Shown piece by piece: positions 57,000 through 64,000 of a stretch of DNA of 64,000 nucleotides. Location: contig JAJTUP010000021.1 of NCBI GenBank assembly GCA_021399435.1, positions 434,001-498,000 of the forward strand. The letters run 5' to 3'. Position 1 is the first letter of the stretch. Each line of letters opens with the position of its first letter. The position numbers were made by a program, and so were the translations under genes. Source of the stretch: Diaporthe sp. PMI_573. Taxonomy: Eukaryota; Ascomycota; Sordariomycetes; Diaporthales; Diaporthaceae. The notes below the pieces were generated by a model. The model did no database searches, had not been told where the DNA came from, and saw only the letters and a program-made list of their open reading frames with translations.

Positions 57000-59513
57000 T
57001 CAAATTAAGAACGCCACGCTGGCCAGCGCCGCCACCAAGACCGCCACACTGCTCTCCGCCGCGGAGCGGACTCCCGCGCTCGTCCCCTGGTTGTTGGCGC
57101 CCTCCGCCCTCGAGCCTCCGATCGGCTGGTTCGCGAAGAAGTCGTTCGAGATGGCCTGCACACCCATCGTCGGCGTGACGCTGCCCTCCACGCACAGTCC
57201 CTGCGGGTCCTTGAACGTCGCGTCAGCGGCACGCTTCCACACCGCCTCGGGCCCGTAGATCATCTCCTTGGTGTAGAAGAACCGGCACTGCGCCGGCTGC
57301 ATCAGAAACTGCAGCGGCGTCTGCGCGTCAGTGTGCGAGAAGGCGTTCTTGCCGTTGACCGCGCCCCCGTTGCTCGGCGTCGCGGACCGGTCCAGCAGGT
57401 AGCCCTCGGCGATCAACCCGAGCTCCCCCTGGCTCAGCTGCTGCTGCTGCTCCGGCGGCGCCAGGAAGAGCGTCGCCGCCGCCGCCTGCTGGAGCTCGTT
57501 CAGCGGGAACACCTGCGCCCCCTCCACGCCTGCGATCGACTGCATCGGCCCCGTCGTCGGCCGCCCACCCACAACCACCGTCTTGACGTTCTGTTGCATG
57601 ATCATCAGGTATGAGAACAGCGTGCATGTCGAGCCGCACGTGCCGTCCGTCAGGATGACCACATTGTTCGGGTCGAACACCGCTGGGGCCGGGTTGGCCC
57701 GGTTGCCCGTGCCCGTGAGGTTGAAGTCTGATGCCGTGTCGTTCAGCGGCGTGCTGATGTACGACGTGAACCGGTCGCCCTTGATGGTCACCGGTGCGAT
57801 GATCTGGTCTGTCGACGTCAGGTTCACCTGACCGCCGGCAGAGAACACGCCGCCTGGGACGAGGTTGCTGATGACGCTGCTCTGCGAGATCGCCGCGAGC
57901 GCGAGCTGCCTCTGCGTCGCGTTCTGTGGGGTCAGGGTGTTCAGGTCCAGCGCCAGGATCTCGGGCTGCAGGGCCGAGGAGATCCTGGCCATCTGCTCCA
58001 TGCTTTCCGTTAGGCGCATGTTGTTGGCCTGGAAGAGCGGCGTGCCCGGGAACAGCTGCGCGTACAGCTCAAAACCTGCCGCCACGAGGCCACCGCCATT
58101 GCCCGTCACATCGACGACGAGCTTCTGCTTGCCGGCCTGCTTGCACATGGCGAGGAAGTTCTCCGTCAGTTTCTGGAAGTTCACCACGTACTCGAGAATG
58201 TCGAAGTCACCCTCGGGAGAGAAGCCTAGAACCGACAGCACGGCCGTGTCCTCGTATCCCGGGCCCTGGAGGAAATATCCAGCTGTGATGTTGGCCCCAC
58301 TGTCGCGGATTGCGGGCATGGGGAACCCGGGGATCGCGGGCGCGGGCGGCTGCAACGTACCCGGAGGCGGTTGTGGCGTCGGGGGCTGCGTAGGCTGCCC
58401 ACCACCTCCACCGCCTGCCGTGGGCGGTGGTGCATTGGCCGGGTTGCAGAATTTCTGGTAGAAGTCCTCACCGGTGTTCACACCCGTGAAGTCTGCCGTC
58501 GGTCGGATCAGGGCGTAGCTTTCCTGTGTCACTTTCTGGCCGTTGTCATACTCGAGGGTCAACGAGTCACCCAGGAAGAATATCGACGAGGCCAGTGCTG
58601 TCCGCGCCGTGGGCACAGCATATGTCTGGAATTGTGAGTTCCACTGCGAGTCGGGATCCTGGAAGTTGATGAACTTCAAGCCCTGCTCCTCGATCACCTG
58701 TGCAGCGTCTTGACCGTTGATCTTCACTATCGCCGGCGGCATTCCGTTCGTGCTGTTTACGGCTGTCTGATTCGTGCCTCCTATGGATGCTGTACCATTG
58801 AGGACGCCTTGAGGAAAGATTAGCAAAGTTGAAACGGCCAAGATCGCCACAGGCGACTGTGACAAGCCGCTGGGGTGCAACACTAACCAAGATTATAGAG
58901 TTTTGGCACCTGCTTGCCATCGACAGATACGGAGACAATGTCTGTGGCCAGGTCATTCCTGAAGCTGAATGCTTTGAACATGTCTGGGCGGATGGCGAAG
59001 TGACCGTCGTGTGCTGATGCCACCAGCTGGACCATGGCGGACTGGAACTCGAACTCGCTTTGGAACCTTCCTGCCGTGGCGTTGGCACCTATTGCATCGA
59101 GTCCGCCCTGAATGTCCGTAGGCGGAAGCATATAAGAAGCTGGCGGATCTTTGAGCCACGCGAGTGTACTCTGCCATTGAGCGTAGGCCTTGGTGCTGGC
59201 GATGAGCTTCGCTGCTTCCGCTGGTTTGTTTGGCACGGACTGTAGGCATGCAAAGGCTGTTGAAGCCGGTACCCTTGCGATTGCTGCGTGGTGGGCGAGT
59301 TAGCTCAGCTGACCTTCATATCTTTCCTAGTTGTTGCTCAGTACTCCTTCACATACCTTGGGGGTTGGCGGCCATCTGCTGGGCCTGAGCCTGCGAGACG
59401 GCCGCGCAGGCATTGTTGCCAGCAGGAGGAGGAGCGCCAGCTTGTGGAGCCGGCGCCGCCAACGAGAAAGAGAAGAGCCCGAGCAGGCCGGCCGCTCTCG
59501 TGGTGAAGCCCAT
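57000..59513 (-). CDS. GPI-anchored S41-family peptidase homologue (tail-specific-protease-like)
   Basis: Exons 59513-59357, 59283-58888, 58807-57000; 2361 nt, 786 aa in frame. The N-terminus MGFTTRAAGLLGLFSFSLAAPAPQ is a signal peptide. An N-terminal domain (VPNKPAEAAKLIASTKAYAQW, then ASAHDGHFAIRPD) is typical of fungal S41 proteins. A Pro/Gly-rich linker (TAGGGGGGQPTQPPTPQPPP) follows. The peptidase core includes KLVVDVTGNGGG and VVILTDGTCGSTC, with the likely nucleophile Ser near residue 576. Many N-glycosylation sequons (NGT, NQT, NST, NLT, NDT) are present. The C-terminus has a small-residue region and a hydrophobic tail (VAVLVAALASVAFLI), the pattern of a GPI signal. Cell-surface proteolysis is inferred; fungal members are poorly studied. 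Adjacent genes are not obviously linked. Confidence 0.85.
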
Positions 59514-61848
59514 GACCGCGTGTGTAAGTGGTCTCTATACGAAATATAAATGAACGCAAAAACGTAGCAGCACCCGGCCAGCTACGGGTATATACAGACG
59601 GAAGGCACGGCGGTGACCTTTGACGATGCCAGCAAGGTCGCGAGAGAGCACCTTCCCCTCGGCAACTGGTCTCCTCCAGGACCCTCATGACTATATGACC
59701 GACATTCTCCCGAGCTTGTGTTGCCAAGAAGGATGTCCATGATGCTACCGGGCTGAAACAGTCGAGCCGCTGCCCCAAGAACGATAAGCTTCCTTGTCCT
59801 GACGATCTGCGGCACAATAACAATATGCGAATGCCACACCCCGTGCAGGCTAGAAAGATGGCGTTCGGTTTGACACGAAGCATATAATGTATGCATGAGT
59901 TCAAAGGTTTTCCCAAGAATATGCAACCATCCTTGATCTCCTCTCCCCTTTCGGTAGCGACATGCCGAACCAGGAGTTCGTTGATTCCATCCACAAACGC
60001 TCAATTGAGTCTCATTGCGGATCTGTCCTTGGCATTTGGAGAAGTATGAGAGCGGGAGCGAGCCAGGAGACTGGAGCCGCCAAATGACTTGCGTCGAAAC
60101 ACCGCCGAGCCCAACTATTGCCAAGACCAAGCAGAAACCAGAACCGACACCGCCAGAGGGCATGGCCGTACATAGGAAGATAAGGGGGGCGGGAGCCACC
60201 CCAGCAGAACATCGGACTGCCGTCTGTGCTGTGCTACGTGTGCTACGCTTCTCTCGCTGGAGCCAACCCAATCCACAGCACCGTCCCATCTCGGCGGTTG
60301 TCCCCCTCCAAAACCCTAGAACTGTCGCAGGCACAGGCAGGCTCCTCCGGATCCGGGAACTCCTGGGCTATTGCAATAATAAGTTTCTCTCACCCCACGC
60401 CACCGCTTAAGGGTCCCGGGAGACGGCCGACCCGAGCACGACATTAAGGTTGACCTCCAATGGAGAACGGTTTCGCGGGGCAGAAAGGCTAGAACGTGCC
60501 ACCACCGGCCAAAAGCGTTTAAGTCCAAGGGCTGCCACACCTAACATCGATCACCACATTGAGCATCTGTGTCAAAGCATGGATCAGTGACAGGGCAGCG
60601 TCAGCGACCAGAATTGCAAATACAGCCTGGGAACCAAACAGGTGGGCAGGCTTAGTGCCATGATCGACCCTCTGTCCCGGGACGTCGTTTCTGTCTGCCA
60701 CCCAGGAGGGTGGTTTGGTTAAGTAGCCTCGAGTTTAGTCCTGTTATCCTGGCGGCTGAAACTGGCCCATGGGGCTGCACGCTGTCGGCGGCGGCCACCG
60801 AGCGCAAAAGTCATTCAGGCATATTGTCACAACAGAGTTTACTCCAAAGAATATTGATCAGAGCTTCTTTCACGAGTCAAAGAATTGTACTATTCCTGTC
60901 GGCTTCTATTTTTGGCCTGTGCCTAGGTACTGAGCGTGCTGTTGCCCCGCCTTATTACCACCGTCTTGTACCCGTGGGCACTCCTGAGTGTCCGTGTTTC
61001 TGTTTCAGCGTGTTTACATCGCGCTTGAAACATCGTCTGTGTTGAGGGAATTCTCTACCACACGGAGAGTTGATCACGCTGGCAAGCCACATTCGTTTTA
61101 GCTCGCAAAGGATTATCTCTACCCTACAACAGCGTCAAAAGTGGCTTGTGCGGACCGCGCATTATTGACCGGGGCACCCTTTCCCGTCGAGGAATCATAA
61201 CGCTAAGAGCTTTTGGAGCTACACAACGAAATACTGAATACTGTGCCGTCCCTTTATGCCAGTTGCTAAGCTAAGACGATGGCGTCTGATGACATTAAAC
61301 CTCGACGTAAAAGTATTGTAGGCATCCATCACAGTGCCGGCATGCAGTCCCAATACCTGGAGTGATGAGACGCGAACAGTGCCATCATCCACGTTGGTTG
61401 CAAGCACAGTCTGCAAACAAGAATGGCGCCGCTTGCAGCCAGCCGAAGAAACCATTTACTCCAATCTGCTTTTATTTTTGTTTTCTCCTTTTGCCTTGTT
61501 CGGTCTACTTCCATGTGACTCTATACTAGTAGCAATAAGAAATATATTCAGTCGTTTCCCCGCTAGCCCACCTGCCAGTGATGCCAGCATATCGGCGATC
61601 CATGTTGAATGGGGGCCAGTGTTGAAGGGAGGCCAGTGTTGAAGGGAGGCCAGTGTTGACGTAGTTGTTCAAATCGAACGCAAACTCCTTGAAGCAATGT
61701 CAAAGTCTGTGTTAAAAAAGAAATATTTTCTCAAGGTCAAGGCATGGAGGCTGACAAGGCTATCTTGACCCTCACGAGGCACGCGAGCTCCCAGCGAACA
61801 ACCCAAGGATTTCTTTTCGCTCAATGCATCGAAAACGCCAAGGGAAGA
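59514..61848. other. 2.3-kb intergenic region, no gene supported
   Basis: Frames of up to 250 codons (minus, 59582-60334 and 59338-59994) overlap in different phases, lack family motifs and look fortuitous. A tandem 17-bp repeat lies at about 61613-61660. Includes the S41 promoter. Confidence 0.45.
61613..61660. repeat. Tandem 17-bp repeat (about three copies)
   Basis: GGCCAGTGTTGAAGGGA repeated about three times, the last copy diverging to TTGACG. Confidence 0.8.
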
Positions 61849-63540
61849 TCAGTGGTGATCTTCAGTTGTTACAACCTGCTGCATCGAGGCACGTGGTAGA
61901 CCTGGTGAAGTATCATCTTCTGCCTCTTGCTTTTGTAAGCCCCACCGAGGGTCGTTTGCAATGGTCTCTTCCAATCTGCCAAGCAGGAGGCCAACAGAAA
62001 GAGGCCCCAAGATGGTATTCAGGACGATGGCCCAAATGGCGACAAGAAAGGCCTCCTCGGACAGAAACGAGGTGTCGTTCAGCCCAAGTTGGATGATTAG
62101 CAGTCCAATCTCGCCCCTGGCGACCATGGCCATCCCCAACAGCGCTGCGGGAGCCCAGTCGCTTGGAAATCGCCTCTGTGCTCTGACTTGAGGTCCTTGT
62201 GAAACAAGATCCCATAACGGGATAGAGAAGCCTACGACAGCCTGCAGTGATGACAGTGTGAGCCGGGTGACAGTGGGTTGGAAGAAGAGGTGTTGTGCAT
62301 TGTGCCTTACCTTTCCAATCACCATGAGCAGTGAGAGCACGATGCCACGCCACACAACAGCGCCTGTCCACAGCCTCGTGAATGGTATAGCAAAGCCAAT
62401 GCTAGCAAAGAAGAGCGGCTCCAATACGAAGGCTAGTGAACCTGATATGAAAGTCTCGAACGTCTCATGGAAAGCAGGGGTTACCTCTGAGCCGTCACTC
62501 TCGCTCTCGACAGCTTGAGTAGACCCGTCTGAAAGGGTACTCAAGAACGTGCCCGCCAAGAAGGCCCCAAATAAGAGAGAAGCCCCAGCGTAGCCGCAGA
62601 CAACGAGATGGGCTGACAACACAATTATCATGAAGCAAATCGTGGCTCGATGGCCACAGGCAGCTACACGCCGCTCTACAAAGCGCCGGTACAGCGGACC
62701 GGCTGCGAGCTTTGCCAGCAGTGGCGAGACAGCGCCGATTGTGAAGCTCGCAAGAATGGGATGTCCCACGATCCAGCCAATGTTCCGGCCCCCACCTTCG
62801 CCGATGCCTCCAAGGTTTGAGATGACGCTAACCATGATCAAGCCGACGACGTCGTCGAACAAGGCAGCAGAGATCAGAACGGTACCGACTTTGGTGTGCG
62901 TGAAGTCGACGTTCGGTGAGCTGTTGATGACCACGAAAGTCGTACCGATGGAGGTTGTGGAGAGAGCAGCACCAATGATGAACGTTTCCAACGCTCCATA
63001 TCCGAAACCCAGGTAGAGGAGCAGATAGCACAGAGCGATGGGCACAGTTATTCCTATAGCTGCAGCAACTGTGCTGAGCAGGAAATTGGCCTTCAGAAGG
63101 TCGAGCCTGATTGTCAGACCGCCTTCAAAGATGATCAGAATCAGCCCGATATAGCCCAAGGCCATAAAGGTCTCCTGCCATTCAATATCCAGGATATTAC
63201 CAGCGGGGGCGCCGTAGAGAATGCCCATGATAATCTGGCCGATGAGACCGGCACGGATGGCCTTGTTGAAGACCCATCCTACAGACGACAGGAAGAAGAA
63301 GAACGAGAGCAGGACCAGGATGCTGATTGTATCTGCTTCATGATATTGAAGGAAGCCATCTGTAGTTCCTGCCATTTGCTTACTCGGCCTGGGCTGGGGG
63401 TCTCCTGCTGAAGCTGCTGCAGGTATGGGAGACGCAGTATTCTCAGGGATCCTGGCGGCAGAAGAGCCCTGTATAAATCTTTGGATACTGAGTAGCAGGA
63501 GTCCTGTATACGGGAATGATCCTGAAGATGGCGAGGTCAA
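61849..63540 (-). CDS. Na+(K+)/H+ antiporter, CPA-type
   Basis: Exons 63540-62311 and 62241-61849; the 69-nt intron (donor AAG|GTAAGG, acceptor CTGCAG|GC) keeps frame, giving 540 aa. Eleven to thirteen membrane helices are visible. The first is ISILVLLSFFFFLSSVGWVF. Family blocks are GLIGQIIMGILYGAPAGNIL, GYIGLILIIFEGGL, ALSTTSIGTTFVV, and ISAALFDDVVGL with the paired Asp at about residues 229-230 expected for ion binding. It continues with GASLLFGAFLAG, FETFISGSLAFVLEPLFFASIG and GMAMVARGEIGLLI. The C-terminal tail is short and cytosolic (LEETIANDPRWGLQKQEAEDD). Such proteins exchange Na+ or K+ for H+ at plasma or organelle membranes; which is unknown. Reading through the intron adds 23 residues, so a retained-intron isoform is conceivable. 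The N-terminal 65 residues are variable and the true start could be internal. Confidence 0.9.
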   Translation of the reverse strand: MTSPSSGSFPYTGLLLLSIQRFIQGSSAARIPENTASPIPAAASAGDPQPRPSKQMAGTTDGFLQYHEADTISILVLLSFFFFLSSVGWVFNKAIRAGLIGQIIMGILYGAPAGNILDIEWQETFMALGYIGLILIIFEGGLTIRLDLLKANFLLSTVAAAIGITVPIALCYLLLYLGFGYGALETFIIGAALSTTSIGTTFVVINSSPNVDFTHTKVGTVLISAALFDDVVGLIMVSVISNLGGIGEGGGRNIGWIVGHPILASFTIGAVSPLLAKLAAGPLYRRFVERRVAACGHRATICFMIIVLSAHLVVCGYAGASLLFGAFLAGTFLSTLSDGSTQAVESESDGSEVTPAFHETFETFISGSLAFVLEPLFFASIGFAIPFTRLWTGAVVWRGIVLSLLMVIGKVRHNAQHLFFQPTVTRLTLSSLQAVVGFSIPLWDLVSQGPQVRAQRRFPSDWAPAALLGMAMVARGEIGLLIIQLGLNDTSFLSEEAFLVAIWAIVLNTILGPLSVGLLLGRLEETIANDPRWGLQKQEAEDDTSPGLPRASMQQVVTTEDHH

Positions 63541-63870
63541 ATGTGATGGTGAGCCGGGGCCCTGCAGTCTGACGACTGGTCAGGGTGCGCGACGTCTTTG
63601 CCGGATGCTGCGAGAGGTAGTGTTGACTGTAAAAGACTCCATCGGGTATAGTATAAACAACAGTAAATGGTAGATGATATCTAGTATGTAGAGCGTGAGC
63701 GCAATCTGGAATACCACAGTATGGGGTGGATGAGTTGTGGACGGATGAACTGTAGACAGAAAGCACTGCGTCCTTGCGACTTTGCTGCGGTGTGGAATTG
63801 AGATGACGTTGTTGGCATTTATGGTGGGGGCTATGTGTGACGGTCATTTCTTGAATGACTTGGAACATCC
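63541..63870. other. Intergenic, likely antiporter promoter
   Basis: No gene seen; the frame at 63443-63868 mostly overlaps the antiporter N-terminus in another phase. Confidence 0.5.
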
Positions 63871-64000
63871 CTAACCCTCACGCTTGCCGAACACGGACTT
63901 GAGCCATTTTAAGCCAGTCTCCAATTCGTTCTGCGTGAGCTCTGCCCTGAATCTCCTGGGCGGAGCACAACTGGCGTTATGATTCCTGGGCAGCTTGGCC
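63871..64000 (-). CDS. 3' end of an unidentified gene (partial)
   Basis: The minus frame is open from the window edge to TAG at 63871-63873 and reads ...APPRRFRAELTQNELE, TGLKWLKSVFGKREG. Length is too short for a family call. Amphipathic, charged end consistent with a real C-terminus, but it may be chance. Confidence 0.35.
   Translation of the reverse strand, partial: AKLPRNHNASCAPPRRFRAELTQNELETGLKWLKSVFGKREG

Noticed and set aside
57005..58637. Several long frames antisense to or overlapping the S41 gene, e.g. 57865-58461 plus strand
   Set aside because: Shadows of a GC-rich coding exon; the minus frame matches a known family along its whole length.
59338..60334. A 250-codon and a 218-codon minus-strand frame
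   Set aside because: They overlap each other in different phases and partly cover the S41 first exon; composition (Cys, Ser, Arg, Trp-rich) and lack of motifs indicate chance.

Overview
The window comes from a filamentous ascomycete (Pezizomycotina, probably Sordariomycetes-like; genus not determinable from sequence alone). The evidence is short spliceosomal introns (about 50-105 nt) with GTAAGT-type donors and CTAAC-like branch sites, fungal-only protein families, and two very different base compositions. Positions 1 to about 33,830 are AT-rich and contain no intact gene. They hold transposon relics full of C-to-T/G-to-A changes (Trp, Gln and Arg codons turned into stops), the signature of repeat-induced point mutation (RIP). 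From about 33,870 to the end the base composition is balanced and ordinary multi-exon genes appear.

The AT-rich half is a nest of elements that can be untangled by target-site duplications (TSDs). A hAT transposon (1-1996 and 10455-10928) is split by a minus-strand Copia retrotransposon, here Copia-1 (1997-10454, 239-bp LTRs, TSD AAAGT). Two members of a second Copia family follow. X is on the minus strand (5' LTR 29658-29987). Y is on the plus strand, inserted in X (328-bp LTRs, TSD CTTAT/ATAAG). Y is itself interrupted by element Z (two 439-bp LTRs around a non-coding minisatellite), by a 523-bp solo-LTR-like insert S, and by a pogo/Fot1-type DNA transposon with about 200-bp terminal inverted repeats. 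A further Z LTR at 10934-11372 has recombined with Z and inverted 11373-14805; the exchanged TSDs on both sides show this. A decayed chromodomain Ty3/gypsy element (about 30330-33829) carries two small non-autonomous retroelements: a 500-bp TRIM with 110-bp LTRs and a gag-only element with 167-bp LTRs.

The gene-rich half, left to right, contains: a RIP-scarred pseudogene at the edge (minus); a secreted DUF3237 protein (minus); a CIA30-domain protein with a GC-AG intron (plus); a LaeA-like SAM methyltransferase with 8 exons (minus); a tartrate/D-malate dehydrogenase (plus); a Zn2Cys6 transcription factor (minus, tail-to-tail with the dehydrogenase); a decaying O-methyltransferase (minus) abutting a remnant of a C4-dicarboxylate/malate transporter; a secreted LVIVD/choice-of-anchor-B protein (minus); an amino-acid/choline-type permease (minus); a GPI-anchored S41-type peptidase homologue (minus); a Na+(K+)/H+ antiporter (minus); and the 3' end of another minus-strand gene.

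The tartrate/malate dehydrogenase, its neighbouring regulator and the transporter remnant look like a small dicarboxylate-use locus that has lost parts. The two methyltransferases and the regulator could instead be remains of a secondary-metabolism locus; no backbone synthase is present. Exon boundaries below were read by eye from splice signals and checked by total reading-frame length, without transcripts or database searches.
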